Shown here piece after piece: positions 1 through 7,005 of a stretch of DNA of 12,043 nucleotides (its first letter is position 1; each line of letters opens with the position of its first letter). The DNA is from CAYOFK01 sp964403185. Its GTDB lineage: Bacteria; Bacteroidota; Bacteroidia; Bacteroidales; VadinHA17. Position numbers and translations under genes: made by a program. Location of the stretch: positions 1 to 12,043 of the forward strand of contig CAYOFK010000092.1 in the NCBI GenBank assembly GCA_964403185.1. The letters run 5' to 3'. Below the pieces are notes generated by a model, which searched no databases, was not told the DNA's origin, and was given only the letters and a program-made list of their open reading frames with translations.

Positions 1-8
1 TCTGAGAA

Positions 9-1346
9 ATGAATAAAATAATTCTGGTTACAAAAAGAGAATATCTCACTCGTGTGAAGAAGAAATCATTCATCATTATGACCCTTCTTGCTCCCATCCT
101 GATAGCGGGAATGATTATGATCCCGGCATGGATCATAACCCGTGAGGATACTGAAGAGAAGAAAATTGCAGTGGTCGGGGACGGGGCCGGCATGTTCCGG
201 GGCAAGATCCCTGCAACCAAAGCATTGAGTTTCGATTTCCTTCCGGAAGCCGACCCGGAAACCTTAAAAGCAACTTACAAATCATCGGGCTATTATGGCA
301 TTCTTTTAATCTCTGCCAAGGTTGTTTACATCCCAAATGCCGTTCAACTGTATTCTCATAAGCAACCCACTATGGAGATGACCATGTACATTGCCAATTC
401 TCTTGAGAAAGAAATTGAACGGACAAAGCTCGAAACCTACAATATAAAGGATGTTGAAAAAATCCTTAAGGAAGTGGAATCGGACGTTCAGATCCAGACC
501 ATCCAGATCACTGATGAAGGCACAGAAAAGAAAACCAGTACCGGTCTCTCTATGGGTATTGCCTATATCTCCGGCCTGCTGATATACATGCTTACCTTCC
601 TTTTCGGGGCACAGGTGATGCGGGGGGTCATTGAGGAAAAAACCAACCGCATTGTTGAGGTGTTGATCTCATCTGTAAAACCTTTTCAGCTCATGATGGG
701 AAAGATCATAGGGATAGCCATGGTGGGGCTGACTCAGTTTCTGTTATGGATCATATTTACCCTGGTTATTGTGGGGATTGCACAGGCGGTTTTCATGCCC
801 GACATAACAAGCATACCTGGCAATCCGGTTGTTCAGGATATCATGTCTTCTGAGATGACCCCACAGATACAGGATGCCATTCCTCAAATGAATGAATTCC
901 AATCCATAATGGAATCTGTATATTCGATAAACTGGGGTTTGATTTTATTCTCATTCCTGATATATTTTCTGGGTGGTTATCTGTTGTATGCCTCCTTATT
1001 TGCAGCAGTGGGCGCCGCAGTTGACAATGAGACCGACACACAACAATTCATGATACCCATTACCATTCCCCTTATTCTTGGGCTGTTTGTCTCAATAGGG
1101 GCATTTCAAAATCCTGACAGCTCGCTGGTGTTCTGGTTTTCATTCATACCCTTTACTTCCCCAATGGTAATGATGGCCCGTCTGCCCTTTGGTGTGCCGC
1201 CACTTGAACTTATAATTTCCATGGTCCTGCTGGTTGTGTTTTTCATTGGCACCACCTGGATGGCTGCAAAAATATACCGGATTGGCATTTTAATGTATGG
1301 AAAAAAACCCACCTACAGGGAATTGGTTAAATGGCTCCGGTATTGA
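9..1346 (+). CDS. ABC-2 type transporter permease, NatB-like
   Basis: This is a 445-residue inner-membrane permease of the ABC-2 family (NatB/COG1668-like), which would pair with a separate ATP-binding subunit to export an unidentified substrate. A short cytoplasmic N-terminus is followed by a hydrophobic helix at about residues 20-43, then a polar extracytoplasmic segment of about 135 residues. A cluster of hydrophobic helices follows, at about 180-202, 232-262, 310-335, 345-365, 370-390 and 400-422. The family-typical stretch EEKTNRIVEVLISSVKPFQ lies just after the second helix. The ATG at base 9 overlaps a TGA at 10-12 and another TGA lies at 3-5, so an upstream gene, plausibly the ATPase, may end here, but it is outside the window. 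The response regulator gene starts 25 nt downstream on the same strand. Family assignment is firm; the substrate is unknown. Confidence 0.9.
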   Translation: MNKIILVTKREYLTRVKKKSFIIMTLLAPILIAGMIMIPAWIITREDTEEKKIAVVGDGAGMFRGKIPATKALSFDFLPEADPETLKATYKSSGYYGILLISAKVVYIPNAVQLYSHKQPTMEMTMYIANSLEKEIERTKLETYNIKDVEKILKEVESDVQIQTIQITDEGTEKKTSTGLSMGIAYISGLLIYMLTFLFGAQVMRGVIEEKTNRIVEVLISSVKPFQLMMGKIIGIAMVGLTQFLLWIIFTLVIVGIAQAVFMPDITSIPGNPVVQDIMSSEMTPQIQDAIPQMNEFQSIMESVYSINWGLILFSFLIYFLGGYLLYASLFAAVGAAVDNETDTQQFMIPITIPLILGLFVSIGAFQNPDSSLVFWFSFIPFTSPMVMMARLPFGVPPLELIISMVLLVVFFIGTTWMAAKIYRIGILMYGKKPTYRELVKWLRY

Positions 1347-1371
1347 AATTATTTACAAAACGGGATTAAAC

Positions 1372-2538
1372 ATGGCAAAAATACTTGTTATTGATGATGA
1401 AAAAAGCATCAGGAATTCCCTGAAGGATGTTCTTGAATACGAAAAGCATGAGGTTGATTTGAGTGAAGATGGTGTTGATGGGATCGAAAAGTTTAAGGAA
1501 TCTGAATATGAAGTTGTGCTGTGTGATATTAAAATGCCAAAAATGGATGGTATTGAAGTGCTGGATACACTGCTTACAATTTCAGATACAGCAGCCATAA
1601 TTATGATTTCCGGACATGGAACTATTGATACTGCCGTTGAGGCCATTAAAAAAGGCGCCTTTGATTATATTGAGAAACCCCTGGACCTGAACCGGTTGCT
1701 TATTACGATTCGTAATGCCCTTGATAAATCCTCATTGGTCACCGAGACCAAAACCCTTAAGAAAAAAGTTGGCAAAGCTTATGAAATAGTTGGTGAATCC
1801 CAGTCAATAAAGAAGCTAAAGGAAATGATCGACCGTGTGGCTCCTACCGAAGCACGTGTTCTGATAACAGGCGACAATGGAACCGGCAAGGAACTTGTTG
1901 CACACTGGATCCATCAAAAGAGCAACAGGTCATCCGGGCCTTTTGTGGAAGTAAATTGTGCCGCCATCCCTTCTGAACTTATTGAAAGTGAGCTTTTTGG
2001 ACACGAAAAGGGATCTTTTACTTCGGCCCACAAGCAACGCACCGGAAAGTTTGAACAGGCAAACGGGGGGACTCTTTTTCTTGATGAAATAGGAGATATG
2101 AGTTTATCTGCTCAGGCTAAAGTGTTGAGAGCACTTCAGGAAAACAGGATCAGCCGCGTTGGCAGTGACAAGTATATAAAAGTGGATGTGAGGATCGTTG
2201 CTGCAACCAATAAGGATATCAAAGAAGAGATTGAAGAAAACAGGTTCAGGGAAGACCTGTACCACCGCATCAGTGTCATACTCATTCATGTGCCATCACT
2301 CAAAGAACGGCTTGATGATGTCCCCATACTGGCTGAGCATTTTAACCAACAAATTGCCGCCGAATATGGCAGCATGAAAAAGATCATTAAACCGGATGCC
2401 ATTAAAGAATTGCAGAAGATTGAGTGGACCGGGAATATCAGGGAATTCAGGAATGTCCTGGAACGCCTCTTCATTCTTTGTGAAGCCGAAATTACAGGAA
2501 AAGACGTTATTGCTTTTTCACAGCCTATTTCAAGGTAG
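1372..2538 (+). CDS. sigma-54-dependent response regulator (NtrC type) without a DNA-binding domain
   Basis: Cytoplasmic two-component response regulator of 388 residues that should activate sigma-54 RNA polymerase. The receiver domain (about 1-120) has the acidic pair D8/D9, phospho-acceptor D52, S80 and K102. The AAA+ domain (about 138-375) has Walker A ending GTGKE (K173), Walker B LFLDE (D238, E239), sensor I around VAATN (276-280) and arginine-finger candidates R293 and R299. The sigma-54 contact loop reads GSFTSA (214-219) instead of GAFTGA. The protein stops about 25 residues after the sensor II region (GNIREFRN), where NtrC relatives carry a Fis-type helix-turn-helix. None of the forward frames after the stop encodes one. 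I chose the ATG at 1372 because the receiver begins there (MAKILVIDDE); an in-frame ATG at 1297 would overlap the permease gene and add 25 unrelated residues. No histidine kinase is in view. Confidence 0.93.
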   Translation: MAKILVIDDEKSIRNSLKDVLEYEKHEVDLSEDGVDGIEKFKESEYEVVLCDIKMPKMDGIEVLDTLLTISDTAAIIMISGHGTIDTAVEAIKKGAFDYIEKPLDLNRLLITIRNALDKSSLVTETKTLKKKVGKAYEIVGESQSIKKLKEMIDRVAPTEARVLITGDNGTGKELVAHWIHQKSNRSSGPFVEVNCAAIPSELIESELFGHEKGSFTSAHKQRTGKFEQANGGTLFLDEIGDMSLSAQAKVLRALQENRISRVGSDKYIKVDVRIVAATNKDIKEEIEENRFREDLYHRISVILIHVPSLKERLDDVPILAEHFNQQIAAEYGSMKKIIKPDAIKELQKIEWTGNIREFRNVLERLFILCEAEITGKDVIAFSQPISR

Positions 2539-2579
2539 CAATTTCCCGAAAGAACAGGTTACAATGCTTATAAGAAAAC

Positions 2580-2606
2580 TCCCGGCACGTCGGGAAGGGA
2601 TTCTTT
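2580..2606. terminator. weak hairpin in the convergent gap, possible bidirectional terminator
   Basis: The arms TCCCG (2580-2584) and CGGGA (2591-2595) enclose a 6-nt loop. On the plus strand the hairpin is followed by a T-rich stretch ending ATTCTTTTG. On the minus strand it is followed by GTTTTCTTAT. It lies between the stop of the response regulator (2538) and the stop of the antiporter gene (2658), where termination from both sides is expected. The stem is only five base pairs, so this is tentative. I see nothing else in the 119-nt gap. Confidence 0.35.
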
Positions 2607-2657
2607 TGTGACAAAAAGCGCCAGGTACCTATACTATTAAATAACGTCAGCCTGATT

Positions 2658-4067
2658 TTAACTTCCGGGAATAGTTTCGTCCTCCCGTTTTATGGAGGCA
2701 ATGGCAAATCCGGTAAATCCATACAGAAGGGCGAAGAGGAACCCGGTATAACACATTACAGCCCAGGGAACGTATAAAATAGTATCCACGCCAAGGGTTC
2801 CGGCAACAAAAACTCCGGCAATACTCCAGGGAATTAACGGTACTATCACCGTGCCACTGTCCTCAGTGGTCCGGGACAAATTTTTCGCTGCCAGGTTAAA
2901 TCTTTTATAAGCCGGGGCAAATAACTCTCCCGGGATCAATATGGACAAGAAAGAACTTCCGGTCATAAACGCTGTAGCTATAGAAGCAAATACTGACGCA
3001 GCAACAATTTTACCAACCGTGTTGGCAACCCTCAACAAACGTTCAAGAATTACGTCCAGCATTCCGGTGTGTTGAATAATTCCTCCAAAGGCAAATGCAC
3101 AAAATGCGATCAGTGTAACATGCATCATATCAACCATCCCTCCCCTGGTTAATAAACTGTTAACTAGAGGCTCTCCACTTTGAAAGGTGTAACCGGTAAC
3201 CATGGAAGCAATGGAAGTTTTCAGGTCCAGGCCCTGTATCAGGATGGCAAGAACAACAGCCAGAATTGATGAAAGAAGCATATTGGGAATAACCGGCTTT
3301 TTCAATATTGCAGACCCAAGTGTGATGATGGGAGGAAGGATCAATACCCAATGAAAGGTAAAATTATCCTGGATGGTTTGCATAATAATGTCCGTTTTCC
3401 CGAGGGAAGCACTTCCGCCTCCATGGGTTGTCATTCCAAGTATCAGATATACCACCATTCCTATAATCCAGGCAGGAGTTGTTGTCCAGAGCATGTGCTT
3501 GATATGATCAAATAAATTGCTGCGGGTAGCAATAGGTGCAAGGTTTGTGGTATCTGAGAAAGGTGAAAGCTTATCTCCAAAATAAGCCCCCGCAACAATA
3601 GCTCCGGCTGCCTGTCCCAGGGGAATGTTCAATCCATGAGCAATTCCTATAAAGGCAACCCCAACCGTACCAATGGTACCATACGATGTGCCGGTAACCA
3701 AAGAAATAAGAGAACAAACAAGTGATGCAGTTACAAGGAAATACTGTGGGGAAATAATTTTCAAACCATAATAAATCAGCATGGGAATAGTTCCGCAGGC
3801 GATCCAGGAGCCGATGAGAGCTCCCACCACAATAACTATAAGCATAGCAGGCATGCCCTTCATCATACTTTTCAGGATGCCGTTTTCAATTTCCTTATAT
3901 GAATATCCCAGATAAAGAGCAATAAATCCGGCAACCGAAGCTGCAGCAATCAGCAAAATCTCAGCATTCAGGTGTAACAAACCATATCCAAATCCAAGAA
4001 AGACAGCAATAGAAATCAACGGAATTATTGATTGAGTGAAAGTGGGAGTTTTTTTCGTATTCGTCAT
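2658..4067 (-). CDS. nhaC: Na+/H+ antiporter, NhaC family
   Basis: Polytopic inner-membrane secondary transporter of 469 residues, close to the usual NhaC length, with roughly a dozen hydrophobic segments. The signature GDKLSPFSDTTNLAP is at residues 164-178 and the Gly/Ser/Thr-rich segment GTSYGTIGT precedes it at about 126-134. Known members exchange Na+ for protons, but the family also includes Na+-lactate/malate-proton exchangers such as MleN, so the substrate could be an organic acid and not only Na+. It starts 51 nt after the carboxypeptidase stop on the same strand. AAAGGA sits a few bases before the ATG at 4067, a better ribosome-binding site than most genes here have. Its place after two peptidase genes suggests co-expression with peptide use; that link is inference. 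Family confidence is high; the exact ions exchanged are uncertain. Confidence 0.9.
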   Translation of the reverse strand: MTNTKKTPTFTQSIIPLISIAVFLGFGYGLLHLNAEILLIAAASVAGFIALYLGYSYKEIENGILKSMMKGMPAMLIVIVVGALIGSWIACGTIPMLIYYGLKIISPQYFLVTASLVCSLISLVTGTSYGTIGTVGVAFIGIAHGLNIPLGQAAGAIVAGAYFGDKLSPFSDTTNLAPIATRSNLFDHIKHMLWTTTPAWIIGMVVYLILGMTTHGGGSASLGKTDIIMQTIQDNFTFHWVLILPPIITLGSAILKKPVIPNMLLSSILAVVLAILIQGLDLKTSIASMVTGYTFQSGEPLVNSLLTRGGMVDMMHVTLIAFCAFAFGGIIQHTGMLDVILERLLRVANTVGKIVAASVFASIATAFMTGSSFLSILIPGELFAPAYKRFNLAAKNLSRTTEDSGTVIVPLIPWSIAGVFVAGTLGVDTILYVPWAVMCYTGFLFALLYGFTGFAIASIKREDETIPGS

Positions 4068-4118
4068 TTTGGTTTCCTTTCGTTTTCAATAGCAGTATTA
4101 CATTTCACAGATGAGAAG

Positions 4119-5696
4119 TTAATTCGAAAATGGGATCACCCCCTCCAAAGAAATGGGGTCCGGGAGACGCATAACAGGGTATTCCCTTCCCTCTTCAAGA
4201 TATTCATTATAACAATGCTGAGTCATGCTCCTTTCTGAAACGATTCCCCAGCTTGACTGGGGTTCCAGAAGCAATGGTATGAGATTACAGGCACTTTGCT
4301 TTAAAAACACCAGGATGGTTTCCTTTTTAAAAATCCTGACTTCTGTCCATTTAAATACATCCACATTTTTATGGGGTTTGTCTTCATCCACAGCATCGGT
4401 AACATGCATGATTTTATATAGTTCCACCTTCAATTCCGTGTCTCTTTTAAAACGATACATCTCAATTTCATGCCTCTTTAAAAGCTCAATCAACTCCTTT
4501 TCTCCAGGTGAAAATAAGTAGGCAATAGGTTTGGCAACACTCTTTTTAATTTTCACAAGGGGTTCATAACTTTCAAAATCCGTTTCGATATGCTTCCAAC
4601 TGTACAGGTCAAATACCGGAAATCTCAAAGTTGGATTCAGGCTGTCAGAATAATAGTCCATCTGGATATGTGAAAGGTGATTTCCTCCGGAACTTTCCTG
4701 AAGTAATTTTTGTTGTGCAGCGGCAACTAATTCAATAACCTTACCGTGATTTTGACTTATGGTTTCCAGAAAAGCAAACAGGATGGCAATTTGTCCTTTA
4801 GTTCTGTGTTCTATATTTTGCCTTGGATCAGAAAATCTTCTTCCTTCAATAATAAAGGAAAGATTGTTATATATTCCAAAACTTTGCCTGCCATCATTAA
4901 TATTCGTAGTACTATGTCTTATCCTGGAATGCCCGGGAGGCCCCCCAACGATATAGCGGCTAAAAGTGAAGCCTTTTTCCTTTGTAATATTTCCTGCCTG
5001 GGGCATCAACACAGTTCTTGAGAAAGAAATAAGTTCCGGATCAATATTCAAGTTTGTAACTCCTCCCAACATTTCATCAGCAGCCTTAATATAACCTTGT
5101 TCAATCCATCTTCTGCTGATTGCATTATATTCATGAATATCGAGGGTAACTTCAGGGTTCCATACTTTATACACCTTATGTAAAGCCTGAACTTCGGGTT
5201 CACTTAGTAAAACATGATTTCTGTTTAGATCCATGTTATTAGAATTTCTTCTTTGCAGCACCTCACCCCCATCAGGATTGACCATTGGGATCAAAATCAA
5301 ATCAATGTTTTTCAAAATATGTGAATGTTCTTTCACCAGATCCCGGGAAACAATCAATGCTGCTTCTTTCCCGGATGGTTCATTCCCATGCTGCTGACAA
5401 AAAACCATGACCACTGGTCTTTCTGTGCGCTGACTGCCAAAATTTGAACTTCTTGTAATAAAAAGTGCTGGTATCTCCCTGCCCTGAACGGATTTACCAA
5501 TTATTTCAAGGGATATTTCTTTATTCTTCGAACTCAATTCTCTCAGATATTCCATCATAGGTCCATGTTGAGTCAGTTTGGTGAACTGGCTTTCTTCCAG
5601 GGGAGTTCTCACTGGAGTGGACCCCTGAATAAATAATATCAGGAATATCAGGGCTGTGACAGTCCGGGACCAGATTGCATTTTTAATACTTTTCAT
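4119..5696 (-). CDS. exported M14 family zinc carboxypeptidase
   Basis: Zinc metallopeptidase of 525 residues that removes C-terminal residues from peptides outside the cytoplasm. An N-terminal basic segment and hydrophobic stretch (about residues 13-25, without a lipobox cysteine) look like a signal peptide or membrane anchor. The zinc ligands are visible: H103 and E106 in QHGNE, and H188 in LDIHEY. Residues N158-R159 in MDLNRN match the substrate-carboxylate site of carboxypeptidase A. E284 in FIIEGR is the best candidate for the catalytic glutamate. Residues after about 315 form a further domain I do not recognise. The gene follows iadA by about 78 nt and precedes nhaC by 51 nt on the same strand. 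A D,D- or L,D-peptidase role on cell-wall peptides is possible, since M14 contains such enzymes. The peptidase call is solid; the substrate is unknown. Confidence 0.88.
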   Translation of the reverse strand: MKSIKNAIWSRTVTALIFLILFIQGSTPVRTPLEESQFTKLTQHGPMMEYLRELSSKNKEISLEIIGKSVQGREIPALFITRSSNFGSQRTERPVVMVFCQQHGNEPSGKEAALIVSRDLVKEHSHILKNIDLILIPMVNPDGGEVLQRRNSNNMDLNRNHVLLSEPEVQALHKVYKVWNPEVTLDIHEYNAISRRWIEQGYIKAADEMLGGVTNLNIDPELISFSRTVLMPQAGNITKEKGFTFSRYIVGGPPGHSRIRHSTTNINDGRQSFGIYNNLSFIIEGRRFSDPRQNIEHRTKGQIAILFAFLETISQNHGKVIELVAAAQQKLLQESSGGNHLSHIQMDYYSDSLNPTLRFPVFDLYSWKHIETDFESYEPLVKIKKSVAKPIAYLFSPGEKELIELLKRHEIEMYRFKRDTELKVELYKIMHVTDAVDEDKPHKNVDVFKWTEVRIFKKETILVFLKQSACNLIPLLLEPQSSWGIVSERSMTQHCYNEYLEEGREYPVMRLPDPISLEGVIPFSN

Positions 5697-5720
5697 AGTT
5701 ACGGCATATTATGTATATTC

Positions 5721-5750
5721 TGAATTTAACATTTCAAGATGAAATTGCAA
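5721..5750 (-). promoter_or_regulatory. possible Bacteroidota-type promoter before the M14 peptidase gene
   Basis: Reading the minus strand, a TTG (5750-5748) is followed after 19 nt by TAAATTCA (5728-5721). Bacteroidota promoters commonly show TTG, a spacer of about 19 nt, then TAnnTTTG. The first five fixed or free positions of the -7 box agree but the final TG does not. A start site would fall about 15-20 nt before the ATG at 5696. If active, it would uncouple the peptidase and nhaC from iadA. Weak match, by eye only. Confidence 0.25.
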
Positions 5751-5762
5751 AATGCATTTAGC
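5747..5762. promoter_or_regulatory. imperfect 16-nt palindrome, possible operator
   Basis: GCAAAATG and CATTTAGC form a dyad with seven of eight pairs complementary, including the perfect core AAATGCATTT. It lies in the 78-nt gap between iadA and the M14 peptidase gene and covers the TTG of the possible promoter next to it. A dimeric regulator site is one reading; a chance AT-rich dyad is another. Confidence 0.2.
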
Positions 5763-5774
5763 CATCAGGATTTT

Positions 5775-6947
5775 TTATGAATCGGATTGTTTTTCAAACG
5801 TTCCCTTCTTAATAATTTCACCCTTACTTATCATCATAGCACCATTGGCGAAAAGAAATTCTATTTGATTCTTTTCATCCAGGAGGACAAGGTCGGCATC
5901 TTTTCCAACCGAAATACGCCCTTTATTGTTAAGCTTCAAAATATCAGCAGGGTTTACTGTAACCGGAAACAGGGCTTTCTCCCATGGAAAGCCCTCGTCA
6001 ACAACCAGTTCTATAAGTGAGTGAAAAATAGCATCGGGACTTCCCATTCCCAACCGAACTAATTTCCCTTTTTCAAATACTGGCAGGGAACCGCAACCAT
6101 CGGAAGTAAAGCTTATGTGATTCAAAGGCACACCTGCCTTCAGCAGCTCCACAAAGGCTTTCGAAGCCTTATGATTTTCGTCTCCATAATTGCCTGGATA
6201 AGAAGTAAGATCAATGTATCCTGTTTTTCCATATGATTTGGCTTCTTCAATAAGATAGGCGCTTCGATTACAATGAGTTGGTAAGAACTGTTTATATTGA
6301 AGGTCACTTTTTTCTACTGCCTTGTATATCGGATCGAATGGTTTTTCGCGGTTCCCTATGTGCAAATTAACAACCCCGGCTTTTCCTGATAACATCCCGC
6401 CGATGCGTGCATGCACTGCTAATCTTATCAGTTCCCTGACAGAGGGCTCTGATGACCTGTGATCAGAAACAGCCACCTCCCCTACACCAATAATTTCATC
6501 AATCAATGCTATATCTCTTCCAACATCCCCAAGAATGGTCGGGGTTGGAAACTGATATGAACCTGTATACATCCAGGCAGAAACACCTTCTTGTTTTAAG
6601 GATTTAACCTTCATTAAAACACCTTCAAGATTCCGGGTCATTCCATCAGTTCCCAACAACCCAACCACGGTAGTTATCCCGCCTCGAAGCATACTACTCA
6701 ATTGAAGTTCCGGAGTACGGGTAGAGGGTCCTCCTTCCCCGCCAGCACCGGCAATATGAACATGACCGTCTATCAGGCCGGGAATAGTCTTCAATCCGGA
6801 TCCATCGATGATCTCCATTTCAACTTTTTGTAGCCCGTGGTTAACAAGGTTTTTGCCAATTGCCAGTATTTTTCCACCGCCAATCAATATATCCTTTATT
6901 CCTAAAGACTCAGGTGCATAAACATCAGTGTTTTTAATCAGTTTCAT
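5775..6947 (-). CDS. iadA: isoaspartyl (beta-aspartyl) dipeptidase, M38 amidohydrolase
   Basis: Cytoplasmic enzyme of 390 residues, the same length as E. coli IadA, that hydrolyses dipeptides with a beta-aspartyl bond, as released from isomerised Asn/Asp residues or from cyanophycin. I recognise it from GEGGPSTRTPE, VVGLLGTDG, SDHRS, LPTHCNR and SDGCGS. Counting from the ATG at 6947, the metal ligands are H62 and H64 (DGHVH), H196, H225 and D283, and the substrate-binding residues include E71, Y131 and R228. The bridging carboxylated lysine of E. coli (K162) is replaced by glutamate E157 in GVGEVAVSDHRS. The frame stays open to a TTG at 6956, but the ATG three codons later, preceded by GGAA, fits family length better. 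There is no signal peptide. It lies between the GT-C-like gene (58 nt upstream) and the M14 peptidase gene. Confidence 0.93.
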   Translation of the reverse strand: MKLIKNTDVYAPESLGIKDILIGGGKILAIGKNLVNHGLQKVEMEIIDGSGLKTIPGLIDGHVHIAGAGGEGGPSTRTPELQLSSMLRGGITTVVGLLGTDGMTRNLEGVLMKVKSLKQEGVSAWMYTGSYQFPTPTILGDVGRDIALIDEIIGVGEVAVSDHRSSEPSVRELIRLAVHARIGGMLSGKAGVVNLHIGNREKPFDPIYKAVEKSDLQYKQFLPTHCNRSAYLIEEAKSYGKTGYIDLTSYPGNYGDENHKASKAFVELLKAGVPLNHISFTSDGCGSLPVFEKGKLVRLGMGSPDAIFHSLIELVVDEGFPWEKALFPVTVNPADILKLNNKGRISVGKDADLVLLDEKNQIEFLFANGAMMISKGEIIKKGTFEKQSDS

Positions 6948-7005
6948 AATTTCCAATTTTCGTTTACATCAGGGTTCTTTCATGATAAAATTTAGTATCG
7001 TATAG

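Noticed and set aside
1297..1371. N-terminal extension of the response regulator to the ATG at 1297
   Set aside because: It would overlap the permease gene by 50 nt and add 25 residues with no place in a receiver domain. The ATG at 1372 begins exactly at the family's usual start.
2539..2640. Search for a frameshifted helix-turn-helix after the sigma-54 activator
   Set aside because: The continuing frames give 34 or fewer residues or unrelated sequence before a stop, with no helix-turn-helix pattern and too little length for a Fis-type domain.
2828..2866. TGGCACG on the minus strand, as the -24 half of a sigma-54 promoter
   Set aside because: It lies inside the nhaC coding region and the -12 half reads TAGT instead of TTGC. 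A similar partial match near 815-832 inside the permease gene also lacks the final C.
4225..4521. 98-codon plus-strand open frame opposite the M14 gene
   Set aside because: It is a shadow of the peptidase coding sequence; its composition is explained by that gene.
6948..6956. TTG start for iadA
   Set aside because: The frame is open to this codon, but the ATG at 6947 has a GGAA in front and gives the 390-residue length of E. coli IadA.
6957..7005. TAAATTTT on the minus strand before iadA as a -7 box
   Set aside because: It lacks the final G and has no TTG at suitable spacing in this AT-rich gap, so I do not call a promoter here.
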